From: an uncultured Collinsella sp.
GTDB taxonomy: Bacteria > Actinomycetota > Coriobacteriia > Coriobacteriales > Coriobacteriaceae
NCBI GenBank assembly: GCA_900544115.1
Contig: UQTW01000006.1
Span: forward strand, 37,750 to 101,749
Reading direction: 5' to 3'
Length of the DNA: 64,000 nt
The notes below the pieces were generated by a model. The model searched no databases, was not told the origin of the DNA, and was given only the letters and a program-made list of their open reading frames with translations. Every line of letters starts with the position of its first letter. Within the stretch, counting starts at the first letter, position 1. Below are positions 51,163-60,140 of this stretch, one piece after another. Position numbers and translations under genes: made by a program.

Positions 51163-51744
51163 CTACACGCGAATCGACAGGTTCTTTTTATCATCGCTCC
51201 AGTTGCAAGCGTTGCGCGCGGGGCATGCAAAGCAGGCACGCGACGCTTTGTCGGCTGCATAGAGCAGACGCTCAAGCGGTTGGCTGTTCACGCGCAGCTT
51301 TCGATGGCCCAGAATGGCCGTCTTAATGGCTGCGGCATCGGCCGGCTCAAACGCCACGTCATCGGGCATGCCGCCGAGAATCGCATCAGCGACGCGTTCG
51401 CTTGCAACATCATGGGATATACCCGATTCATACTGTTCATCTTTGCCGATATCGTGAAGAAGTGCTGTGGCGTAGATGACCTCGCGGTCAAATTCGAGCT
51501 GCTCCTCGAGATTCTTGATCCACATAATGCGCGCGACATCGAGCAGATGGTCAATACCGTGGCGGCAGAAGATGCGCCCCGATTCCAACTGTACGATGTT
51601 GCCCAAGTGCCGCCGGAACAGCCCGTTGGCACAAATGTAATCAATGCGAGGCATGGCACCAAAGGGGGCCAGGCCCGAAGCCATAAAGCCGCGACGCGAC
51701 GTCCCCTCATCGGTCTTCGATGTAAAGTCGTTGACGACTCTCAT
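51163..51744 (-). CDS. HD-domain phosphohydrolase in the folate operon
   Basis: A 193-residue HD-superfamily protein. RHGIDHLLDVARIMW supplies the first His, ATALLHDIGKDEQY the HD pair, and ILGHRKLRVN and YAADKASR the late residues. The C-terminus has a Cys cluster, CFACPARNAC, suggesting a bound metal. It starts 3 nt after the folE stop. Between folE and folB, it could dephosphorylate the dihydroneopterin intermediate, but that is only a guess from position. Confidence 0.8.
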   Translation of the reverse strand: MRVVNDFTSKTDEGTSRRGFMASGLAPFGAMPRIDYICANGLFRRHLGNIVQLESGRIFCRHGIDHLLDVARIMWIKNLEEQLEFDREVIYATALLHDIGKDEQYESGISHDVASERVADAILGGMPDDVAFEPADAAAIKTAILGHRKLRVNSQPLERLLYAADKASRACFACPARNACNWSDDKKNLSIRV

Positions 51745-51746
51745 GG

Positions 51747-52304
51747 TTAGCGGCCCAGCATCCTAAAGAAACGCTCCTCGAGCGCGGGATCGGTCTCAAA
51801 GACGCCGCGGCGAGCAAGCGTCACGGTCTTGGTGCCGGGCTTTTGCACGCCACGCATCGTCATGCACATATGCTCGGCCTCCATCAACACAATCGCTCCC
51901 TGGGGAGCGAGATAATCCATGAGGGCATCGGCAACCTGTGCGCACAGTTGCTCCTGCAGCTGAAGACGGCGGGCATAAACCTCAACCGTGCGGGCGAGCT
52001 TGGAAAGCCCAGCCACCCGACCGTTAGGGATATAACCAATGGCGGCCTTGCCATAAAACGGCAGCAGATGATGTTCGCACAGCGAGTAGAACGTGATGTC
52101 GCGCTCGATAACCAAATCGTTCGAAGCGACGGCAAAGGTTTTGGACAGGTGTTCCTCGGCACTCTGGTCCATACCGCCGGCGATCTCACCATACATACGG
52201 GCAACGCGCGCCGGGGTCTCCAGCAGGCCCTCACGAGTTGGGTCCTCGCCTATGCCCTCAAGCAACAGCTTAATGGCGGCCTCGACTTTTTCCTGATCGA
52301 CCAT
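51747..52304 (-). CDS. folE: GTP cyclohydrolase I
   Basis: A 185-residue enzyme for the first step of folate synthesis. EDPTREGLLETPARVARMY, ITFYSLCEHHLLPFYGKAAI (zinc Cys and His), GRVAGLSKLARTVEVYARRL and AEHMCMTMRGVQKPGTKTVT (second zinc Cys) are all present. It heads the folE-HD-folB set. Confidence 0.95.
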   Translation of the reverse strand: MVDQEKVEAAIKLLLEGIGEDPTREGLLETPARVARMYGEIAGGMDQSAEEHLSKTFAVASNDLVIERDITFYSLCEHHLLPFYGKAAIGYIPNGRVAGLSKLARTVEVYARRLQLQEQLCAQVADALMDYLAPQGAIVLMEAEHMCMTMRGVQKPGTKTVTLARRGVFETDPALEERFFRMLGR

Positions 52305-52370
52305 CTGGGCCTCACTTTTCCGATTTCACGTTCGCGCTATGGTACCACGCCCTCCGGCATCGACCACAAG

Positions 52371-52952
52371 CTACATAGTATGGGTCGAATAGACCGGATC
52401 ATCACGCCAAAGTTCAACCGCATCACAAAGCGCAACGCCCTCGCGCTCAGCACGGGCGCGCGTAGCGTTCATATCGATCACGCGCTGGTTGCTCGAACCC
52501 CTAAAGCGCAGCGAGATATCGTACAGGTCCTGAACAAACGGGCCGTCCACCAGCATGTCAAGGCAGGCAAGGATGCGGTCCGTCACCTCGGTATGATGAC
52601 GACCGCCCGGCATAAGCTCCTCGAGTACGTCGCCAGTAAAGCACCAAATGGTCTTTCCCGACCCCACTGGATAGGCCGCGCGAACACGCTCGACAAACTC
52701 AACGAGCCCCGCCTGATTCTCGGGCTCCATGGGCTCGCCGCCCAGAATCGTCAGACCATCGATAAAGGGATGATCGAGACTCTCGATAATCTTGTCCTCG
52801 ACGGCACGATCGAACGGCTCACCCGCAGCAAAGTCCCACGCAACAGAGTTAAAGCAATTCTTGCACCCACGACGGCACCCGCTTACAAACAGAGAAGTAC
52901 GAACGCCTTCTCCATCAGCAATGTCGAAATACTTAATGTTCGCGTAGTTCAT
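52371..52952 (-). CDS. nrdG: anaerobic ribonucleotide reductase activating protein
   Basis: A 193-residue radical SAM enzyme. The 4Fe-4S motif is SLFVSGCRRGCKNCFNSVAW (CxxxCxxC), followed by LTILGGEPMEPENQ. It makes the glycyl radical on NrdD. The ATG at 52952 has GGGAGAG at 6 nt. A large palindrome lies directly upstream of this site. It is downstream of nrdD on the same strand. Confidence 0.93.
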   Translation of the reverse strand: MNYANIKYFDIADGEGVRTSLFVSGCRRGCKNCFNSVAWDFAAGEPFDRAVEDKIIESLDHPFIDGLTILGGEPMEPENQAGLVEFVERVRAAYPVGSGKTIWCFTGDVLEELMPGGRHHTEVTDRILACLDMLVDGPFVQDLYDISLRFRGSSNQRVIDMNATRARAEREGVALCDAVELWRDDPVYSTHTM

Positions 52953-52967
52953 AGGTAACTCTCCCGG

Positions 52968-53051
52968 GAGGCCGGGACATATCATCCCGTCCTCAAACAT
53001 TCTCGGCCTGCGGCCTGCGAAACTGCGGGCGGGACGATATGTCCCGGCCTC
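52968..53051. repeat. 84-bp palindromic element upstream of nrdG
   Basis: The arms 52968-52989 and the matching segment ending at 53051 agree in 21 of 22 positions as an inverted repeat. It would form a long hairpin just before the nrdG ribosome-binding site. Confidence 0.65.
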
Positions 53052-53231
53052 ATGCAAAGGGTAACTCAATGAACGAAGCGAACATCGAGCATAGGGTTCG
53101 AGGTCCAATAAAAACTGGGTTGCGGCTCAACCACCATCGCAAGTAAATCGCAGCTGCAACTCGACTTATTTCCGCTAAGAACTTCGAGGAGTGAGCAGAC
53201 TGCGCGCTGCATCTCAGCTACATCAACTTGG

Positions 53232-53365
53232 CTGCCCTGTAGCGAGGCCCCGGACCTTTGCTCGATATGAGTTCCGCACGAACAGGAGGCGCCAGTGGCG
53301 CCTCCGTCGTGAGCCAGGACTGTCCGAAATAGCGAGTAAAGGTCCGGGGCCTCGCTACAGGGCAG
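53232..53365. repeat. 134-bp palindromic element between nrdD and nrdG
   Basis: 33-bp arms (53232-53264 and 53333-53365) are inverted repeats with a single mismatch; a perfect 9-bp hairpin (53285-53293 with 53297-53305) sits inside. No coding sequence. Its size and perfect arms suggest a mobile palindromic (MITE/REP-type) element. Confidence 0.75.
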
Positions 53366-53378
53366 CCTGGGATGGTTA

Positions 53379-55601
53379 TTAGAGATGCAGCACGCGGTCG
53401 CGGATCTCCTCGGTTCGGCCCTGGTTCCAGAACTGGGTACCGATGTAGCCGCACGTACGACGAGCGACGTTCATTTTCTCCTGGTCGCGGTTGCCGCAGT
53501 TGGGGCACTCCCACACCAGCTTGCCATCGTCCTCAACAATCTTGATCTCGCCATCGTAGCCGCACACCTGGCAGTAGTCGCTCTTGGTGTTGAGCTCGGC
53601 GTACATGATGTTGTCGTAGATGTACTGCATCACGCGAATGACAGCCTTGAGGTTGTCCTGCATGTTGGGAACCTCAACGTAAGAGATAGCACCGCCCGGC
53701 GAAAGCTGCTGGAACATGCCCTCAAACTTAAGCTTATCGAAGGCATCGATCTCCTCGGACACGTGGACGTGATAGCTGTTGGTAATGTAGCCCTTGTCCG
53801 TCACGCCCGGGATAATACCAAAACGGCGCTGCAGGCACTTGGCGAACTTGTAGGTCGTCGACTCCAACGGCGTACCGTACAGCGAGAAATCGATATCGCT
53901 TTCGGCCTTCCACTCCGCGCACTTGTCGTTCATGCGCTGCATGACTGCCATGGCAAAGGGCGTGCCCTCCTTCTCGGTGTGGCTGTGGCCCGTCATGTAC
54001 TTGACGCACTCATACAGGCCGGCATACCCCAGGCTGATGGTGGAATAGCCGCCCACGAGCAGCTTATCGATCGTCTCGCCCTTCTTCAGACGCGCCAGGG
54101 CGCCGTACTGCCAAAGAATCGGCGCGGCATCCGAAAGCGTGCCCATCAGGCGCTCATGACGGCACAGCAGGGCACGATGGCACAGCTCAAGGCGCTCATC
54201 GAAGATCTTCCAGAACTTGTCCATGTCCTGATGCGAGCTCAGCGCGACATCGGGCAGGTTGATGGTCACAACACCCTGGTTAAAGCGACCATAGTACTTA
54301 GGCTTGGTCGGGTCATAGTTCAGCGCGTTGGCGACATTGTTAAAGCCGTTGCCCGAACGGTCGGGCGTCAGGAAACTACGGCAACCCATGCAGGTGTAGC
54401 AATCGCCGTTGCCGGCGGTCTCGCCCTTAGACAGCTTGAGCTCGCGCATCTTCTTCTCGGAGATGTAGTCGGGCACCATGCGCTTGGCGGTACACTTGGC
54501 AGCCAGCTGGGTCAGGTAGAAGTACGGGGAATTCTCGTGAACGTTATCGTCCTCGAGTACATAGATAAGCTTGGGGAATGCCGGGGTAATCCACACACCG
54601 GCTTCGTTCTTAACGCCCTCATAGCGCTGACGAAGCGTCTCCTCCACGATCATGGCAAGGTCGTGCTTCTCCTGCGCTGAGCGAGCCTCGTTGAGATACA
54701 TAAAGACCGTCACAAACGGCGCCTGGCCGTTTGTGGTCATAAGGGTCACGACCTGATACTGAATCGTCTGGACGCCGCGACGAATCTCATCGCGCAGGCG
54801 ATCCTCAACGACCTCGCGCACCTTCTCGGCAGATGCCGAGACACCAAGCTCCTCGAGCTCGCGAGCGACCTCGCCGCGAATCTTTTGACGGCTCACCTCA
54901 ACGAACGGGGCGAGATGGGTCAGCGAAATAGACTGGCCGCCGTACTGGGAGGAAGCAACCTGGGCGATGATCTGCGTCGCGATGTTGCAGGCGGTCGAGA
55001 AGCTGTGCGGCTTCTCGATCAGCGTGCCCGAGATAACGGTGCCGTTCTGGAGCATGTCCTCCAGGTTCACCAGATCGCAGTTGTGCATGTGCTGGGCAAA
55101 GTAATCCGAATCGTGGAAATGGATCAAGCCCTCATTATGGGCATCCACGATCTCCTGGGGCAGCAGCACGCGCTGGGTCAGGTCCTTGGAAATCTCGCCG
55201 GCCATATAGTCGCGCTGAACGGAGTTGACGGTCGGGTTCTTGTTGGAGTTCTCCTGCTTGACCTCTTCGTTATTGCACTCGATCAGCGACAGAATCTTGT
55301 CGTCGGTCGTGTTCTTCTGGCGCTTCAGGCTCTGAACATAGCGATAGATGATGTAGTGGCGGGCAACCTCGTAGCAGTCGAGACGCATGATCTCGTCCTC
55401 GACCAAATCCTGAATCTCCTCGACCGAAACGGTGTGGCCCGCGTTCTCGCATGCCTCGGCGACATTTTGTGCCGCGTAAACCACCTGGCGGTCGGTTAGA
55501 CGAGAGCTCTCCTCGACCTCCAAGTTTGCGGCGCGGATGGCATTGACGATCTTATCGATGTCAAAGACAACCTCGGTGCCGCTGCGCTTGATGATCTTCA
55601 T
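53379..55601 (-). CDS. nrdD: anaerobic ribonucleoside-triphosphate reductase
   Basis: A 740-residue class III ribonucleotide reductase. An ATP-cone (IIKRSGTEVVFDIDKIVNAI) lies at the N-terminus. The C-terminus has the zinc site CQVCGYDGE with CPNCGNRD and the glycyl-radical loop RRTCGYIGTQFW. CYTCMGCRSFLTPDRSGNGF contains active-site Cys. It makes deoxyribonucleotides without oxygen. The ATG at 55601 follows GAAAGAGG. An NrdR box lies at the promoter. Confidence 0.95.
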   Translation of the reverse strand: MKIIKRSGTEVVFDIDKIVNAIRAANLEVEESSRLTDRQVVYAAQNVAEACENAGHTVSVEEIQDLVEDEIMRLDCYEVARHYIIYRYVQSLKRQKNTTDDKILSLIECNNEEVKQENSNKNPTVNSVQRDYMAGEISKDLTQRVLLPQEIVDAHNEGLIHFHDSDYFAQHMHNCDLVNLEDMLQNGTVISGTLIEKPHSFSTACNIATQIIAQVASSQYGGQSISLTHLAPFVEVSRQKIRGEVARELEELGVSASAEKVREVVEDRLRDEIRRGVQTIQYQVVTLMTTNGQAPFVTVFMYLNEARSAQEKHDLAMIVEETLRQRYEGVKNEAGVWITPAFPKLIYVLEDDNVHENSPYFYLTQLAAKCTAKRMVPDYISEKKMRELKLSKGETAGNGDCYTCMGCRSFLTPDRSGNGFNNVANALNYDPTKPKYYGRFNQGVVTINLPDVALSSHQDMDKFWKIFDERLELCHRALLCRHERLMGTLSDAAPILWQYGALARLKKGETIDKLLVGGYSTISLGYAGLYECVKYMTGHSHTEKEGTPFAMAVMQRMNDKCAEWKAESDIDFSLYGTPLESTTYKFAKCLQRRFGIIPGVTDKGYITNSYHVHVSEEIDAFDKLKFEGMFQQLSPGGAISYVEVPNMQDNLKAVIRVMQYIYDNIMYAELNTKSDYCQVCGYDGEIKIVEDDGKLVWECPNCGNRDQEKMNVARRTCGYIGTQFWNQGRTEEIRDRVLHL

Positions 55602-55822
55602 CCTCTTGCCTCTTTCACGTCGTAGTCTCATTGCGTTTCAGAGCCAAACGATGCCCGACAGGGCTTGCCCCTGTCTTGCGGCGCCGTCGCGCAATCTTTG
55701 TTCTCGATAAACCATAAGCCTCCATGCGGACATTCCCTGGAGCCGATCAAGCGGCTCAAGGACACGTTCAAAAGAGGCAGTTAAGGTCTTCGTTCTCTGT
55801 CCGCCATCTATCATACGACAAA
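55602..55822 (-). other. long structured leader of nrdD
   Basis: About 220 nt separate the predicted transcription start from the nrdD ATG. Hairpins include GAGCCG/CGGCTC (about 55744-55761) and ACAGGG/CCCTGT (about 55659-55675). A 63-codon open frame here has no convincing ribosome-binding site or protein-like composition. No riboswitch class was recognised. Confidence 0.4.
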
Positions 55823-55828
55823 GACGCA

Positions 55829-55874
55829 TCTATATCCTGTATTCTTTTTTTAGGTCAAACACAACATATAGTGT
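55829..55874 (-). promoter_or_regulatory. nrdD promoter with NrdR box
   Basis: On the minus strand, -35 TTGACC (55853-55858) and -10 TATAGA (55829-55834) have an 18-bp spacer. Directly upstream, ACACAACATATAGTGT (55859-55874) matches the NrdR-box consensus ACACWATATATWGTGT except one base. The expected partner box at helical spacing was not found. Confidence 0.8.
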
Positions 55875-56075
55875 TTCAGCAGGTCAAAGCAATTAGTCAT
55901 TTTGCAGACGCATTAAAAATGAGGGGTATTTGACAAGTCGGTAAAACGTTACCAACACGGCTACCTGCATGGCAGTTATAAAACCCCCTTAGTCAAGCCG
56001 CTGACAAATCCTACCAAAACCAAGCCGCTCACGCCAAAAGAATCCAAAAGATTATGCTTGACCAACATGTTGCGG

Positions 56076-56155
56076 TCGAATGTCGGCGGACGGAGCGACA
56101 GGACTGTAAACGCTCGGAAGACTACAGCCCTGGCGCCCCGTCCGCCGGCATTCGA
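56076..56155. repeat. 80-bp palindromic element
   Basis: Arms 56076-56097 and 56134-56155 match in 20 of 22 positions; the inner part also pairs (GGACTGTA region with TACAGCCC region). It lies downstream of the small membrane protein gene, where it could act as a terminator, and upstream of the nrdD promoter. 55875-56075 shows no gene. Confidence 0.65.
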
Positions 56156-56169
56156 TAGGCGAGGATCTA

Positions 56170-56637
56170 TTACTTCTCTTCGCGAACTATCATGCGGCCG
56201 AGAGCCGCTGTAAAGGGATCGAGCAGCACGCCGGCGATAACCACAAAGGCCCATCCCTTTGTGACGAGGCCGGCCCAACGCGCGAAGAATGTACGGCCTT
56301 CAATCGTTCCGAATCCTCCTTGGAAGGCAATCTCGCCAAAACCGATCACCATAAAAAGGAGCGTGGCACCGATGACCGTACCGGCGATCTTGTGTGATGC
56401 ACTCCCCTGCTCAAAACCAAAAAAGTCCAGGCACATACCAACCGTTTTGCCAAACAGCGGGAGTGCGCTCAGAACCTCGGCGATCACCGTGGCCACGATG
56501 AGTTGTCCCCAAAAGCCCGTGGGGCCCGTCAGATCCAAGCCAGGCGCCCCTTCAATGATGGGGAGAAACGCGCAGAGCAATAGCGGGTTAAAGAAGCCGT
56601 TGAGAATACCGATGACGCGCCTGACAGGTAACTTCAT
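56170..56637 (-). CDS. small integral membrane protein at the end of the acyl-kinase module
   Basis: A 155-residue protein with about four hydrophobic segments (GILNGFFNPLLLCAFLPII, GQLIVATVIAEVLSALPLF, GTVIGATLLFMVIGFGEIAF, AFVVIAGVLLDPFTAALGR). Family not recognised. The ATG at 56637 has AAAGG upstream. It follows the MFS transporter gene after 100 nt and may belong to the same operon. Confidence 0.65.
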   Translation of the reverse strand: MKLPVRRVIGILNGFFNPLLLCAFLPIIEGAPGLDLTGPTGFWGQLIVATVIAEVLSALPLFGKTVGMCLDFFGFEQGSASHKIAGTVIGATLLFMVIGFGEIAFQGGFGTIEGRTFFARWAGLVTKGWAFVVIAGVLLDPFTAALGRMIVREEK

Positions 56638-56737
56638 AGCCGTAAGCCTTTCAAAGTCATTGATAGAAAGAGGGCCGCCGGCATATGTCGGCGGCCCCGA
56701 TAAAACATGATGTACGGCAAAGCAACTACTCGAGCGG

Positions 56738-57937
56738 CTACTCCGCCTCGCCGCCGGCCGCCATCTTCTCGGCCTCGGCAAGCTGGGCCGGGGTGAGCTT
56801 GCGATACTTAATGGCGCCAAAGACGACACAAGCCGCACAGACGATCATGCCGGCGATGAACTTCTGGTCAATCGTTGCACCAAACGGCGACGTCACGGCC
56901 TCAAACACAATGGGAGACAATGCCATGCCAAAGTTGATACCTGCCATGCCAATGGCGAGGTTAAACGCACGTCCCTCGGGGGCAGAGTTGCCGGCGGCAA
57001 AATTGCCCTCCAGCGGCACGTAGGTCTCCTTGCCCAGCGCAACGACAAAACCCGCAACGCACAGCACCATAAAGGCGGGCGCAACCAGCGTCAGGCCCAG
57101 GCCGACGAGCGTCACGCCCCACGCGATCGGCATAGCCAGGTTCTTAAACTTGGCAAACAGCGGACCGACCAAAAGACCAGCCGCAATACCGGCAACGGTC
57201 ATAACGGTAGAGGCAAGACCGGCCTCCACGGTACCGCCAAAGCCGCGACCTACAACAAGCAGCGAAACGTTGGAGCTGAAGAGCTGGAACGTAAGTACGA
57301 ACACAAAGCTCATGAGCGTGATAATCGCGACCTCTTTAGGCATATTGGCAAACACGTTGACCTTGCGCTTGGGCTCAAGATGACCCTCAGGAAGGCAAAC
57401 AGCCTCGATTACGATGAAAATGATCATGATGAAGTACGCCGCATAGCTGTGGAACCACTCGGCAGAACCCAAGATGCCGGAAACCATCGTCCAGATAATG
57501 CCGCCCAGTGCAACAAAAGTGGAGTAGATGCCCATGACAAACGAGCGCTGCTTTCCGCCAAAGTAATCCGCGATAAGAGCGTCCGTTGAATTCTGCACGG
57601 CGCCGAGACCAAGGCCCATGACAGCAGAAGCCGCTAAGACTTGGCCGAGCGAGTCGTGGAACACCAGCACCGAGGCGCCTGCCAGCATCACGATAATGTG
57701 ACCGACGAGTGTCGTCTTCTTCTTGGACACGCGAGAGGCAAGCTGTGAAGAGACGAGCATGGCGGACAACGCCATCATCAACGGGATGATGCCGATGATC
57801 ATCTGGACGGCAGCGATGTTTTCGTTGGGAAATGCCGCCGCAACAGAGGCCACGATAGGGACGGGCACGAGCATGCCCATGATGCACATGGCGGCTGCGT
57901 AAATGCCCACCAGGTACTTGATCTTGGTTTTATCCAT
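56738..57937 (-). CDS. MFS transporter in the acyl-kinase module
   Basis: A 399-residue major facilitator protein with 12 predicted helices. SSQLASRVSKKKTTLVGHII is the loop-2 region, AVMGLGLGAVQNSTDALIAD and GIYSTFVALGGIIWTMVSG are membrane helices of the N-terminal half, and the C-terminal half includes GFVVALGKETYVPLEGNFAA. It is encoded 74 nt after the butyrate-kinase-like gene. It may import the substrate or export the acid product. Confidence 0.82.
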   Translation of the reverse strand: MDKTKIKYLVGIYAAAMCIMGMLVPVPIVASVAAAFPNENIAAVQMIIGIIPLMMALSAMLVSSQLASRVSKKKTTLVGHIIVMLAGASVLVFHDSLGQVLAASAVMGLGLGAVQNSTDALIADYFGGKQRSFVMGIYSTFVALGGIIWTMVSGILGSAEWFHSYAAYFIMIIFIVIEAVCLPEGHLEPKRKVNVFANMPKEVAIITLMSFVFVLTFQLFSSNVSLLVVGRGFGGTVEAGLASTVMTVAGIAAGLLVGPLFAKFKNLAMPIAWGVTLVGLGLTLVAPAFMVLCVAGFVVALGKETYVPLEGNFAAGNSAPEGRAFNLAIGMAGINFGMALSPIVFEAVTSPFGATIDQKFIAGMIVCAACVVFGAIKYRKLTPAQLAEAEKMAAGGEAE

Positions 57938-58011
57938 GATCCATCCTTACACTTAAAGAAAAGGGTCGGAGCGGCCAGACATCACCAGCGGCCGCCCCAA
58001 ACACAGCACTA

Positions 58012-59124
58012 TTAGTCGTTGAATCCGGTGAACACGGGTTCTCCGCTGTACACGAGCGCTTCCTCGACACCATCGAGCACGCGGCAGGCGCCAGACGCCA
58101 TCGCCTCGAGCTCAAACTCGCCGGGATAAGCCGATACGGGAGCGATCCAAGAGCAGCATTCCTCAATCGAAGCAACGAGCTCCTTGCTGTGGACCATGCC
58201 GCCTCCGAGCAAGATGCCGTCGACGTCGCCCTTCAGCACACAGGCCATCTCGCCAATCCACTTGCAGATTTGGTAAACCATCGCATCCCAGGCGCGAGCC
58301 GCGGCCTCATCGCCCGCGGCGGCGCGCTCGCACACCTCGATGGCATCGGACGTACCCAAAAGATCAACGAAGCCACCGGTCTTCATGCAATGGGCGCGGG
58401 CAACGTCGAGACCATGCTCCGCCGTATACTTCGCGACCTCGATTGCGGGGACCGAGCCACAGCGCGTCGGCGCCATGGGGCCCTCGCCGCCGACGATGTC
58501 GTTGCCGTCCACCATCTTGCCCTTAAGATGAGCCGAGATAGAGATGCCGCCGCCAATATGGCAAACGATGAAGTTGCACTCATCATAGGGGCGACCGAGC
58601 TTTGCCGCATGGCGGATGGCGGTCTCTTTAAGATTAAGGGCGTGCAGGTGCACGTTTCGATACACGCCCTTAATGCCCGTCATACGTGCGAGGTCGCACA
58701 GCTCATCGGTATCGGGAGGATTCACCACAAAAGAGGGCTTGCCCGTCTTTGAAGCGAACTCATGGGCAATCTGGGGGCCAAGCTGCGCCGGGTGCTGAAT
58801 GCCGTTCGCACCGATGCGGGCATGCTCGAGCATGACCTCGTTGATGGCATACGTGCCGCCGGGCAACGAAAGCAAGCCGCCGCCGCGACCGACAAATGCA
58901 TCAAAGTCCTCGAGCTTCAGGCCCGCCTCCCCCAGTGCTCCAAGAATCAGATCGCAGCGATACGGCATCTGAGCCGAAACCCCATCGAACTGGGCGAGGT
59001 CCTTCGCGTCGTGCGCAACGTTCTTGCTGAGCTTGCACTCATCACCCTCAAAAACGCCCACCTTCGTGGAAGTGGAGCCCGGGTTGATTACCAGGATGCG
59101 CCAGGGAGTCTTTTTATCGGACAT
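58012..59124 (-). CDS. buk: butyrate kinase-like acyl kinase
   Basis: A 370-residue ASKHA-fold kinase. VINPGSTSTKVGVFEGDE is the N-terminal phosphate motif, FVGRGGGLLSLPGGTYAIN and CHIGGGISISAHLKGKMVDG, followed by EGPMAPTRCGSVP, are specific for butyrate/branched-chain acyl kinases rather than acetate kinase. It makes acid plus ATP from acyl phosphate. The length is usual. GGAGG lies in the 3' end of the phosphotransacylase gene, 3 nt before. Confidence 0.92.
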   Translation of the reverse strand: MSDKKTPWRILVINPGSTSTKVGVFEGDECKLSKNVAHDAKDLAQFDGVSAQMPYRCDLILGALGEAGLKLEDFDAFVGRGGGLLSLPGGTYAINEVMLEHARIGANGIQHPAQLGPQIAHEFASKTGKPSFVVNPPDTDELCDLARMTGIKGVYRNVHLHALNLKETAIRHAAKLGRPYDECNFIVCHIGGGISISAHLKGKMVDGNDIVGGEGPMAPTRCGSVPAIEVAKYTAEHGLDVARAHCMKTGGFVDLLGTSDAIEVCERAAAGDEAAARAWDAMVYQICKWIGEMACVLKGDVDGILLGGGMVHSKELVASIEECCSWIAPVSAYPGEFELEAMASGACRVLDGVEEALVYSGEPVFTGFND

Positions 59125-59127
59125 ATC

Positions 59128-60135
59128 TTAAGCCTCCTTAAGCGCCTGGGCGCGCACGCAGCTCATCACCACGTTGCCGACGATCTCGTCGACGGGCGCA
59201 GAGCGCGAGCAATCGCACACGATCTTCTTGAAGCCCTGAAGCATGGGGCCATAAGCATTGGCGCCGGTCAGGTTCTGGATGATCTTGACGCCGATATTGC
59301 CCACGTTGATATCGGGCCAGATGACCACGTTGGCCTGTCCCGCAACAGCGGACTCACGACGTACCTTCTTGGCCGCAACCTTGGGGTTAATCGCCGAATC
59401 AAACTGGAACTCGCCGTCGATGGCAAGGTCGGGACGGCGATCGTTGGCAATCTCGCGAGCGCGGCGTACTTTGTCGACGAGCTCGTTATCCATCGAGCCG
59501 TCAGTCGAATGCGAAAGCAGCGCGCAACGGATATCCCATCCGGTCAGCGAGCGCACCGTTTCGCTCGACGAAATCGCGATCGAGGCAAGTTCCTCGCTCG
59601 TAGGGTCGACGCAAACGGCGGAATCGCCAAAAGCCAAAAGGCCACCTTCGCCGCCGTTCCAGTTGGGAATGTCGGCGATACCGCACGAGCTCACGGTGTC
59701 CACCCCGTCGGCAAGGCCGACGATGGTCTGACCCGCCAGGATAATATCGCCCGTGGCGTTATCAATGCCGGCGAACATTACGTCGACATCGCCGAGCACC
59801 TGCAAAATCAGGGCGCGCTCAAGCGGACGCGTCATACGGCGCGCGGCGCCCTTGGGCTTAAACTTGCAATCCGGATGCGAAAGACAGCGCTCGCAGCAAG
59901 CGGCATTCGCCTCCTCGTCGGTCACATCGACAATCTCGATGCCGTCAAGGGAGATGCCGCGCTCATCGGCAAGCTCCTTGAGCTTACCGCCGTCGCCGAC
60001 CAGCACACATTCGGCAAGATGCTCGGCGGCGATCTTTGCGACCGCCTGCATCATGGTCTCATTTTCGCCCTCGGGAAAAGCAACGCGCATAGGCTTGGCG
60101 GCAGCCTGCTCGCGCAGGGTCTGCATCAGGTCCAT
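59128..60135 (-). CDS. phosphate acyltransferase (Pta/Ptb family)
   Basis: A 335-residue phosphotransacylase. MRVAFPEGENETMMQAVAKI begins the domain; FAGIDNATGDIILAGQTIVG, DGEFQFDSAINPKVAAKKV and NVVIWPDINVGNIGVKIIQN are strongly conserved in acetyl/butyryl transferases, and PMLQGFKKIVCDCSR near the end. It exchanges CoA (or carrier) for phosphate on an acyl thioester. A Cys-rich segment (ACCERCLSHPDCK, about residue 78) is unusual. It precedes the kinase and follows the carrier protein gene. Confidence 0.88.
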   Translation of the reverse strand: MDLMQTLREQAAAKPMRVAFPEGENETMMQAVAKIAAEHLAECVLVGDGGKLKELADERGISLDGIEIVDVTDEEANAACCERCLSHPDCKFKPKGAARRMTRPLERALILQVLGDVDVMFAGIDNATGDIILAGQTIVGLADGVDTVSSCGIADIPNWNGGEGGLLAFGDSAVCVDPTSEELASIAISSSETVRSLTGWDIRCALLSHSTDGSMDNELVDKVRRAREIANDRRPDLAIDGEFQFDSAINPKVAAKKVRRESAVAGQANVVIWPDINVGNIGVKIIQNLTGANAYGPMLQGFKKIVCDCSRSAPVDEIVGNVVMSCVRAQALKEA

Positions 60136-60140
60136 GGCAG

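Noticed and set aside
55638..55829. 63-codon frame in the nrdD leader
   Set aside because: No good ribosome-binding site, no recognisable protein features; it starts at the -10 box itself.
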